From the IMG/VR virus record IMGVR_UViG_3300042566_000678, positions 1-64,000 of that record: a stretch of DNA of 64,000 bases. One strand, 5' to 3'. Made by a program: the position numbers and the translations under genes. Source of the stretch: a virus. This document shows positions 58,407 to 64,000 of this stretch, in pieces (position 1 is the first letter of the stretch; the number at the start of each line of letters is the position of its first letter). The notes below the pieces were generated by a model. That model was not told the DNA's origin and did not search any database. It saw only the letters and a list, made by a program, of their open reading frames with translations.

Positions 58407-58847
58407 TTAATCGAAAAATTCTACAATAATTCCGGCTTCTTTAAACATTTGATTGGAGCGTTCTGCTGACTCTTGCCACTTTGGACTCATTGCACCTTTA
58501 CCACTCCGTAGTACAATCTTCTCTACACCTGCTGATATAATTGCTCTTGCACAATCTGCACAACTAATACCACACGTCATATACATAGTAGTACCCAATG
58601 TGGATACACCGATACGAGCTGCGTTGTAAATACAATTTCGCTCTGCGTGTTCAAACCAAAAGTATTTCTCCGGCTTCTCTTGTCTTTCTACAACATCATC
58701 GTTTATACCACGAGGAAATGAGTTATAGCCGGTAGATACAATTTCATTGTTCTTACCAACTAACACCACACCAATCTTTGTATTATTATCTTTTGATTTC
58801 AACTTAACCTGTTCGGCGATGTTGATAAAGTATTCATCCCAATTCAT
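58407..58847 (-). CDS. Deoxycytidylate (dCMP) deaminase
   Basis: 146 residues. The zinc deaminase motifs are HAE at residues 67-69 (FEHAERNCIYNAA) and GISCADCARAI near 93-103 (Ser replaces the usual Pro in PCxxC). It converts dCMP to dUMP to feed thymidylate synthesis for phage DNA. T4 encodes the same activity as gene cd. It overlaps the upstream gene by one base. Confidence 0.88.
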   Translation of the reverse strand: MNWDEYFINIAEQVKLKSKDNNTKIGVVLVGKNNEIVSTGYNSFPRGINDDVVERQEKPEKYFWFEHAERNCIYNAARIGVSTLGTTMYMTCGISCADCARAIISAGVEKIVLRSGKGAMSPKWQESAERSNQMFKEAGIIVEFFD

Positions 58848-59221
58848 TATCCTATAACTCTGTTTATATAACTTCTTAAAAATAAATAAAGTAAATCGTA
58901 GTGTCTAATTACTTCCATAGGAATAACTGTATCTTTTAATATGTTATACGATGGTTTACTATTTTCCCACAACTTTACATCCAATTTACACACATCTCTA
59001 TATCTACCCAGTTCATCTGGGTAATTTAGTATCTCTCTATTTAAATTAAAGCAACCATTATAAGTTGTATTATTTGTATTGTTTGTATAATCAAACGGAA
59101 TGGAATATACATCATCAAATGTAGATAGATTAAACATCTTAAACTCAAACAACTCGCTATTACTACCAAACTGACTTTTATCAATCAGTTTATCAATCTT
59201 ATCTATGTTTATTCTTTTCAT
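58847..59221 (-). CDS. Protein of unknown function
   Basis: 124 residues. Lys/Asp-rich N-terminus (KRINIDKIDKLIDKSQFGSN), an Asn/Thr patch (DYTNNTNNTTYNG), and a helical C-terminus (VIRHYDLLYLFLRSYINRVI). No motif recognised. Its stop overlaps the dCMP deaminase start, so the two are translated together. Confidence 0.58.
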   Translation of the reverse strand: MKRINIDKIDKLIDKSQFGSNSELFEFKMFNLSTFDDVYSIPFDYTNNTNNTTYNGCFNLNREILNYPDELGRYRDVCKLDVKLWENSKPSYNILKDTVIPMEVIRHYDLLYLFLRSYINRVIG

Positions 59222-59258
59222 ATGTTTAACTATTAAATTGTAATATACAACAAATATT

Positions 59259-59474
59259 TTACTTTTCCAAATTTTTCACACCATATTTTATGTATTTATA
59301 CCAAAATCTTTCGTGAAGAAAATAGATGAATGGTTTTAATACCAACTCACCCAAACTAAATGCTACTCCTATACGGACATCGCCACTCAAATACCACATA
59401 GTTAAGAAGCCAATAGAACTACTGATTATTCTGTAACTAATTGTTTTTAATATATGTCTTTTTACATCTATCAT
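59259..59474 (-). CDS. DUF2061-type small membrane protein
   Basis: 71 residues. The pattern RHILKTISYRIISSSIGFLT, then a second hydrophobic segment (GVAFSLGELVLKPFIYFLHE) and ERFWYKYI matches the DUF2061 family (KalsYRixg...Kxx-YyxHERxW). Members are predicted two-helix inner-membrane proteins of unknown function, found in bacteria and phages. It stands alone, with gaps of 18 and 37 bases to its neighbours. Confidence 0.8.
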   Translation of the reverse strand: MIDVKRHILKTISYRIISSSIGFLTMWYLSGDVRIGVAFSLGELVLKPFIYFLHERFWYKYIKYGVKNLEK

Positions 59475-59492
59475 TATATAACTAGATTAGCT

Positions 59493-60566
59493 TTACTCAT
59501 CATTGTTTCTAAATGGCTTCTCATACTTTGGTTTAATCATACTCCATATAATATGGTCATATGGTTGTTTATCCCACATCTTAAACATTACCGCAGATAA
59601 TTCTTTTGGAAATTGCTTAACATATTCTGCGAACTCCTTTTTAGTTGGTTCTACCTCCTTATCATTATACTTACCATAACGGAAACTATCGTGATATTTA
59701 CCTGCTCTCTCATCTATTGAGTGAAAACTATATCGTAAGTTCATAGCAGTTCGCTTAACCCAATCATCAAACTCATCGGGTACTCTTTCCAAAAATGGTC
59801 CTAAATCTTCTCCGTTTTTTAATAACTCCCATATATCTTTGGTAGAAAAGTTGGTAAGTATTCTGTGTAATCTCACATACTCATCTCCTTTAATCTTCAT
59901 ACGCATACCACCTGAAAAACGAATTACATATCCTTCGTTATCCTTTGAGATTTCTTTTTTAAGAGTTTTCCAATCTTCTCCCCAAGTCTTATACATCTTA
60001 ACAACTTCCCATCCACTCATCGCCTCAATCTTAACCTCTTCACCCGTTTCGTTATTATATGCACCCAACAAAACTAATTTCTCATCAGTACCATAATCTA
60101 CAACGATACGATTTTCTGGATAAATGATTTCAGCCAAATAAGTGTTATTAGTATCCAACACATCTAATGGTAACTTATCCAACATCTCCTTACCTTTGAT
60201 TGATTGTTCGGACGTGAATGAACCACGAGTTGCTATCAACCACTCACCTTCGTAATGGAATATAATACCTAACGAACCATCCATCTTCTCATACACCTCA
60301 AACGATTCACTTGGGATTGGTGGTAATTTAGAACCTTCGGCAGCATGTTCTTCGTAGTTGAAGAATTTTGGGAATGGCTTGGCAATAACATTGCCTTCTA
60401 AATCTAAAACCAATCCTCTACAATTTAAAGTAATATCATCCCATATACCACTATATTGTGTGGTACGAGAATAGTTGTATATTAACAACGGGAGTGTGGG
60501 GTGTCTTTGTGCAATCACATAATCACCTTCCAAATAATCCGATATATCACTTAAATTGTATTTCAT
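59493..60566 (-). CDS. rnlA: RNA ligase 1 (T4 RnlA-like)
   Basis: 357 residues (T4 Rnl1 is 374). The adenylation motif is EKMDGSLG with Lys94. Upstream NCRGLVLDLEGNVIAKPFPK and FFNYEEH are typical of Rnl1. Motif III is TYLAEIIYP, motif IV EGYVIRFSGG, and motif V RMKIKGDEYVRLH. In T4 this enzyme, with polynucleotide kinase, repairs tRNAs cut by host anticodon nucleases. The start overlaps the kinase stop (ATGA), confirming the pairing. Confidence 0.92.
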   Translation of the reverse strand: MKYNLSDISDYLEGDYVIAQRHPTLPLLIYNYSRTTQYSGIWDDITLNCRGLVLDLEGNVIAKPFPKFFNYEEHAAEGSKLPPIPSESFEVYEKMDGSLGIIFHYEGEWLIATRGSFTSEQSIKGKEMLDKLPLDVLDTNNTYLAEIIYPENRIVVDYGTDEKLVLLGAYNNETGEEVKIEAMSGWEVVKMYKTWGEDWKTLKKEISKDNEGYVIRFSGGMRMKIKGDEYVRLHRILTNFSTKDIWELLKNGEDLGPFLERVPDEFDDWVKRTAMNLRYSFHSIDERAGKYHDSFRYGKYNDKEVEPTKKEFAEYVKQFPKELSAVMFKMWDKQPYDHIIWSMIKPKYEKPFRNNDE

Positions 60567-60946
60567 AATTTTATACTGAAACGATTTCGCATGTTTCCTA
60601 ATGTTGCATCTGGTACGTTGTGGATACTCTCACCATTGTGTCGGTTCTCTATAATCACCGATGTTACTTTGTATCCATATGTTTTGGCTAACTCATAGTA
60701 ATCTTCCATTTCCCACTCTTGTGTAAAAGTGTTGGATACAATTACTTTTGGTTTCTCTCTTTCCATATAGGATTGACATTGTTCTTTACACCAACGATGG
60801 GCTTCTTTGATTTTATTTATATCAAACTTATACTCACCACCTACCATAAAGTACATATCCGCCTCACAACGGAAACCACCAATCAAATCTGCGAATGTAG
60901 ATTTACCACTACCCGGCAATCCCCTTACTAATATCAGTTCCTTCAT
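60563..60946 (-). CDS. Polynucleotide 5'-kinase-like P-loop protein
   Basis: 127 residues from the ATG at 60946 (MKELILVRGLPGSGKST); an earlier TTG is less likely. Walker A is GLPGSGKST. The lid and end (NRHNGESIHNVPDATLGNMR) match the kinase half of T4 Pnkp and related AAA_33 proteins. The phosphatase half of T4 Pnkp (301 residues) is missing, so it probably only phosphorylates 5'-OH ends. It overlaps the upstream gene by 38 bases and the RNA ligase by four. Confidence 0.8.
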   Translation of the reverse strand: MKELILVRGLPGSGKSTFADLIGGFRCEADMYFMVGGEYKFDINKIKEAHRWCKEQCQSYMEREKPKVIVSNTFTQEWEMEDYYELAKTYGYKVTSVIIENRHNGESIHNVPDATLGNMRNRFSIKL

Positions 60947-61133
60947 TTGTTTTTTTAATTTCTTTCTTATGTTTAACAATTGCTTCACTCAACTCTTCCT
61001 TACTCATCTCCAAATAATTTGGAATACCTTTCTTCTTTGCGATAAACTGCAACTCATGCAAAAACAATTTGCCTGATTGTATAAATGATTTAGCGGGAGC
61101 TTCATCGTACTGAAATTCATTTGGATGTGTCAT
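60909..61133 (-). CDS. Small helical protein, unknown function
   Basis: 74 residues from the ATG at 61133. A middle segment GKLFLHELQFIAKKKGI, followed by NYLEMSKEELSEAIVKHKKE, looks like a SAP/Rho-N-type helix-extended-helix used for nucleic-acid binding (tentative). It is the first gene downstream of the AATTAGGA promoter at 61156 and leads into the kinase-ligase pair, so it may be part of RNA repair. Confidence 0.6.
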   Translation of the reverse strand: MTHPNEFQYDEAPAKSFIQSGKLFLHELQFIAKKKGIPNYLEMSKEELSEAIVKHKKEIKKTNEGTDISKGIAG

Positions 61134-61155
61134 ATGTGTTTGTTTTAGTGAATAA

Positions 61156-61189
61156 CAAAGGTAAGTAAAAAAATCCACATTTCCTAATT
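61156..61189 (-). promoter_or_regulatory. Promoter of the AATTAGGA-N16-TAnnTTTG class before the kinase-ligase genes
   Basis: On the minus strand AATTAGGAAA (61189-61180), 16 bases, TACCTTTG (61163-61156); leader about 20 bases to the ATG at 61133. One mismatch in 34 bases against 58371-58404. Confidence 0.65.
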
Positions 61190-61190
61190 A

Positions 61191-61550
61191 TTAGTAATTT
61201 ATTTTATAACGAGGATGGGGTACTACAAATTGTTCTATAATATCACCGATACGAAGCATGAAATCACCAGCTGGTTTTCTCAACCAATTACGAGTAACCC
61301 AATGTTCGTATATGATATAGGAGTTTTTATTTAAGAATTGGAGTTTATAGGTCTTATCACCAAGCATCTCTTCATCATATCCTTTTCTATGTAATCTTAT
61401 TTTTAAAAATTGTTTACCTTTATCCTTATCTAAATATATGGAATAATAATCTTCTACTAAATCACTAGCATCAATTATTTCCCAACCATTAAAATCAGCG
61501 TTCTCACTAATTTCAGCCAATCTATCCATAAAGTTTTGTATGGTTAGCAT
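61191..61550 (-). CDS. MLTIxN-family small protein
   Basis: 119 residues starting MLTIQNF, a start shared with five other genes to its right. The body has a Trp/Tyr-rich alpha/beta pattern (WEIIDASDLVEDYYSIYLDK) and a C-terminal GDFMLRIGDIIEQFVVP helix, as in its paralogues. It overlaps the upstream gene by one base. Function unknown. Confidence 0.65.
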   Translation of the reverse strand: MLTIQNFMDRLAEISENADFNGWEIIDASDLVEDYYSIYLDKDKGKQFLKIRLHRKGYDEEMLGDKTYKLQFLNKNSYIIYEHWVTRNWLRKPAGDFMLRIGDIIEQFVVPHPRYKINY

Positions 61551-61813
61551 TATAGTAATTGGATTCCTTTTAATAACTCCGTAACTCCTTCTTCATTCAA
61601 ATATCCATGCACATCACCTTCGGCAACTGCATTATCATAATGTAATTCACCATCCGTATCCAACACTGCCAACTCATACAAACCATCCTTACCTCCGTAT
61701 GAATATTTATGACGTATCACACTTGCACCAAATCCGTTCTCAAACATAGTGCGAGAGTATATACCGCTCCCATCGGGTAACTCCTTAAACTCTAAATCTT
61801 TAAATTCTTTCAT
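61550..61813 (-). CDS. Small protein inside the MLTIxN array, different family
   Basis: 87 residues, MKEFKDLEFKELPDGSGIYS; it lacks the MLTI start. It has a Gly/Tyr-rich beta sequence (VIRHKYSYGGKDGLYELAVL) and an acidic end. It is overlapped by the 41-residue membrane peptide gene upstream (ATGA) and by the next gene (TAATG), so it is tightly embedded. No family recognised. Confidence 0.6.
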   Translation of the reverse strand: MKEFKDLEFKELPDGSGIYSRTMFENGFGASVIRHKYSYGGKDGLYELAVLDTDGELHYDNAVAEGDVHGYLNEEGVTELLKGIQLL

Positions 61814-61935
61814 AATGTGTGTTTGTTGTTTTTAATTCTAAATATAATTTCTCTAATCAGCCAGCCGGGAAATACAATCATCCATATCAATACGATAGAT
61901 GATAGTAATAGTAAATTGTTAAAAAAATGTTTCAT
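61810..61935 (-). CDS. 41-residue single-pass membrane peptide
   Basis: MKHFFNNLLLLSSIVLIWMI begins a hydrophobic helix that continues to FPGW, and a basic tail follows (REIIFRIKNNKHTL). The stop overlaps the next ATG as ATGA, which supports a real coupled gene. A membrane role is clear; the function is not. Confidence 0.6.
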   Translation of the reverse strand: MKHFFNNLLLLSSIVLIWMIVFPGWLIREIIFRIKNNKHTL

Positions 61936-61960
61936 AGTCGGTTTACGATTTTTTGATAGT

Positions 61961-62302
61961 TTAGTTATTCTGTAATTGGTAATCTAATGTATCTACTACG
62001 GATTGGATAAACGAATCTCTATCCTTTAATCCATTGGCACTTATCCCACCACTATCAAACTTCTTTTGATTTAAATAAATTATATACCTATATTGGTTCT
62101 TATAATCCTTATCAAACTCCCTACCAATAAGTATCTTACCTATGTTATTGCCTCCCAACTCAAATCCAATTGAATAGTATTCAGGTTCTAAAATGGTCAA
62201 ATCGGCATCATCGTATAAATGGACACCTTCGCTTACAAGATTAATCATCCACCCATTACAACGTATCCCTTCTAATGACCTAAAGTTTTTAATTGTTAGC
62301 AT
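61961..62302 (-). CDS. MLTIxN-family small protein
   Basis: 113 residues, MLTIKNFRSLEGIRCNGWMI. It shares the start, size and layout of the family: an N-terminal leader, a Trp, a Tyr-rich strand set (EPEYYSIGFELGG), an RYIIYLNQKKF strand and a terminal helix (FIQSVVDTLDYQLQNN). It begins one base after the preceding gene ends. Function unknown. Confidence 0.65.
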   Translation of the reverse strand: MLTIKNFRSLEGIRCNGWMINLVSEGVHLYDDADLTILEPEYYSIGFELGGNNIGKILIGREFDKDYKNQYRYIIYLNQKKFDSGGISANGLKDRDSFIQSVVDTLDYQLQNN

Positions 62303-62303
62303 G

Positions 62304-62627
62304 TTATGTATGTTTATTAACTTGTTTATTAACTATTTTGCATAGAAATTCAATCATCATATTCATATCTTTAATGTAATCGGCATCTACACAAAATCCG
62401 ATTTTTTTATTTTCGTAATAAAAGAAGTATCTCCATTCACCATTACCCAATGATTCTAATCTTCTACTCAAATGAAATTCTTTTGTATCAATAATAGGTG
62501 AATATGCAGGATTCTTTAAATGTATTGCATATGTATCCGCTTTCTCTATGCAAAATTCTACTCCCCACCCTCCGGTAAAATCTAAAAACCTTCCTTCTAA
62601 TTTAGTGTAGTTTTGTATTGTTAGCAT
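62304..62627 (-). CDS. MLTIxN-family small protein
   Basis: 107 residues, MLTIQNYTKLEGRFLDFTGG. Same family plan: WGVEFCIEKADTYAIHLKNP, WRYFFYYENKKIG, terminal helix MNMMIEFLCKIVNKQVN. It sits three bases after the T5orf172-like gene and is a divergent paralogue of its neighbours. Confidence 0.65.
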   Translation of the reverse strand: MLTIQNYTKLEGRFLDFTGGWGVEFCIEKADTYAIHLKNPAYSPIIDTKEFHLSRRLESLGNGEWRYFFYYENKKIGFCVDADYIKDMNMMIEFLCKIVNKQVNKHT

Positions 62628-62630
62628 ATC

Positions 62631-63107
62631 TTATTTTTTAATAACAAACCACTCCGTACTACCCCAATTACCACTATACCTATTATGGTATCTATTTCCA
62701 TCACGCCTCATTTCATCAAAATACCTAAACATTTTATTTTTGCTCAAAATCATTTTTTTAGTCCAACCATTAAAAATATCATTACCATATACTCGTTTAA
62801 GTAGTTTAGTAGTATCATCAAACTTTTTTGGAAATGGGAACTCATCATTAACTACATACCTATTCTTAAATGAATACCCACATATACCTTTTATGGACAA
62901 AACACATTTTTCTTCTTCTATTAGCATATCCGTAATAGATGCGTTTTTATCAAATAACTTAAAACTGACTATCTCCAAATTTTTGTAGTTGGGAAATTGC
63001 TTTAATCTTTTGTAAACGTTATAAGAATACCCAATTTTACATAGTTCGTATTTAGGAAACATTGAACCAAACTTTTTATCTCTAATATAATAAACACCAG
63101 TACTCAT
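62631..63107 (-). CDS. GIY-YIG/T5orf172-like protein
   Basis: 158 residues. The N-terminal STGVYYIRDKKFG and ELCKIGYSYNVYKRLKQFPN correspond to the GIY-YIG-type core of T5orf172/MUG113 proteins (xVYYI...KIGxSxxVxKRL), with a Glu in the helix LIEEEKCVLS. A basic, aromatic C-terminus follows. Such proteins may nick DNA or be inactive relatives. It interrupts the MLTIxN array and may be a recent insertion (inference). Confidence 0.7.
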   Translation of the reverse strand: MSTGVYYIRDKKFGSMFPKYELCKIGYSYNVYKRLKQFPNYKNLEIVSFKLFDKNASITDMLIEEEKCVLSIKGICGYSFKNRYVVNDEFPFPKKFDDTTKLLKRVYGNDIFNGWTKKMILSKNKMFRYFDEMRRDGNRYHNRYSGNWGSTEWFVIKK

Positions 63108-63129
63108 ATCTTATTGTAGTTTTCTATGG

Positions 63130-63462
63130 TTAGCATAATTTTGGTAAAAGTCTAGATGAAATCCATTCTAATAAATGAATAGGGTCTTTTAAGTATTGAC
63201 AATGAATCCTATATCTTCTATTTGTTAATGATAGGCAATCTATTTGGTACTCAAATCCATTATCCATTAGCTGTCTCCATACCCATATATACTCAACCTT
63301 TTTTATGTTATATACTCTATTACCTTCATCTGGCATCAACGAAAGTTTATAGAACTCTGGTTGCTCATCTATGGATGCAACTATCCATTTGGTTATTCCA
63401 CCCGGTGAAAACGATTGGGTTTCCATACCCCTTATCTTATCGTAGTTTTTTATGGTTAGCAT
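63130..63462 (-). CDS. MLTIxN-family small protein
   Basis: 110 residues, MLTIKNYDKIRGMETQSFSP. Family traits: KWIVASIDEQPEFYKLSL, a VWRQLMDNGFEYQIDCLSLT segment, and a terminal helix (PIHLLEWISSRLLPKL). It starts one base after the gene to its right ends. Function unknown. Confidence 0.65.
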   Translation of the reverse strand: MLTIKNYDKIRGMETQSFSPGGITKWIVASIDEQPEFYKLSLMPDEGNRVYNIKKVEYIWVWRQLMDNGFEYQIDCLSLTNRRYRIHCQYLKDPIHLLEWISSRLLPKLC

Positions 63463-63463
63463 A

Positions 63464-63808
63464 TTACTTATATTCTTCCATAGTTTTAAGCATAAGTGAA
63501 TAGAAATCCACTTTCTTTTTTAGTAGGATTCTTCCAACTTTAGTTTCAACTACAAACCCATCTCTATTTGTACCCGGCGTTGCCAGTTTAGTATCGTAAA
63601 GTCGTAAACGATATATGGATTGTTGGTAACTCGCCGGTACTCTATCCAAAAGAAACTTAAAACGTCGGGGTATCCCATAGGCATTCCAATAGAATGAATA
63701 ATACTCTCCATCACCATTTGGTTTTACAGAAGATAACCCGCCATCGCATAATGTGTACTCACCTATGGTCAGACCTATATCTTTTCTTACGTTTTGTATT
63801 GTTAGCAT
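63464..63808 (-). CDS. MLTIxN-family small protein
   Basis: 114 residues, MLTIQNVRKDIGLTIGEYTL. The middle has GEYYSFYWNAYGIPRRFKFL, and the end is VDFYSLMLKTMEEYK, the family's terminal helix. The ATG follows the preceding stop after one base. Function unknown. Confidence 0.65.
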   Translation of the reverse strand: MLTIQNVRKDIGLTIGEYTLCDGGLSSVKPNGDGEYYSFYWNAYGIPRRFKFLLDRVPASYQQSIYRLRLYDTKLATPGTNRDGFVVETKVGRILLKKKVDFYSLMLKTMEEYK

Positions 63809-63809
63809 A

Positions 63810-64000
63810 TTAAAAATGAAAAGTAAATTTGTCTAATGCTTTTAGTAGATTGTTCATATCTGCTATATAATCTATGGTTACACTTTGGTTGGTAGCTTTG
63901 CGAGATTCATCGTAGAATCTATATACAAACCTATCACCAATGTGTAAGGTCTTCTTTCTTTGTAGATAAACCTTTATAGATGATAAATGTTTGTGTTCTA
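63810..64000 (-). CDS. MLTIxN-family protein, C-terminal part at window edge
   Basis: 63 codons of a gene entering from the right edge, ending VTIDYIADMNNLLKALDKFT-FHF. The IGDRFVYRFYDES strand and the last helix match the C-terminal layout of the MLTIxN proteins, and spacing to the next gene is one base as within the array. The family assignment is therefore probable, though the start is outside the window. Confidence 0.6.
   Translation of the reverse strand, partial: EHKHLSSIKVYLQRKKTLHIGDRFVYRFYDESRKATNQSVTIDYIADMNNLLKALDKFTFHF

Noticed and set aside
1-64000. Prophage, insertion sequences, integrase or attachment sites
   Set aside because: No transposase, integrase or terminal repeats were seen. 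Gene content is that of a lytic T4-like phage.

Overview
The window is a 64-kb piece of a T4-superfamily myovirus genome. Head, neck-proximal and baseplate genes with T4 equivalents are recognisable: gp23 (partial), a gp22-type scaffold, gp21 protease, gp20 portal, gp17 terminase, gp25, gp6, a gp5-type spike, the gp55 late sigma factor, a gp61-type primase and a fused gp47/gp46. Almost everything is on the minus strand; one tiny gene is on the plus strand. Several things point to a Bacteroidota (Flavobacterium-like) host: low GC, promoters of the TTTG / TAnnTTTG type, few Shine-Dalgarno sites with A-rich leaders instead, and a phage copy of ribosomal protein bS21. The host is inferred; nothing in the window names it.

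Layout, left to right (transcription mostly runs right to left). 1-13.6 kb: head module (major capsid protein, scaffold, bS21, five consecutive small genes sharing an N-terminal MIKLKxLLxE peptide, prohead protease, endolysin, conserved unknowns, portal, another MKLRDLLKE protein, large terminase). 13.6-25.8 kb: a 1339-residue multidomain protein with an NMNAT-like domain at one end and a ligase-like nucleotidyltransferase at the other, a tail fibre with an S74 chaperone, a one-polypeptide Mre11-Rad50, primase, and a T7-endonuclease-I-like resolvase. 25.8-43.8 kb: baseplate and other virion structural genes. 43.9-52.8 kb: late sigma factor, peptide deformylase, a sugar/methyltransferase/glycosyltransferase cluster, UV endonuclease, membrane proteins, Hsp20, HD hydrolase. 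52.9-56.7 kb: a repeat-ended structural protein, a predicted structured RNA, microproteins and a tRNA-like RNA. 56.7-64 kb: early-type accessory genes (phosphoesterase, dCMP deaminase, RNA ligase and polynucleotide kinase, and a tandem family of small MLTIxN proteins running off the right end).

Regulation can be read in part. The word ATATTTATA (or ATATTTATT) lies just upstream of fourteen genes or operons, mostly virion genes. At four places it sits directly between a Rho-independent terminator and the next start codon. I propose it as the late promoter used with the gp55-like sigma factor. A second set, with an AATTAGGA box 16 bp from TAnnTTTG, precedes replication, repair and accessory genes; at two of them the -10 ends four bases before the ATG, which suggests leaderless mRNAs.

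The most interesting observations are the row of proteins with probable capsid-targeting peptides (likely packaged and injected with the DNA), the giant NMNAT/ligase-like protein with similar candidate cleavage sites, the fused Mre11-Rad50, the promoter-stem-terminator RNA at 54.7-54.9 kb, the 129-nt tRNA-like RNA at 56.5 kb, and the MLTIxN gene array. Function assignments rest on motifs read by eye; no database search was possible.
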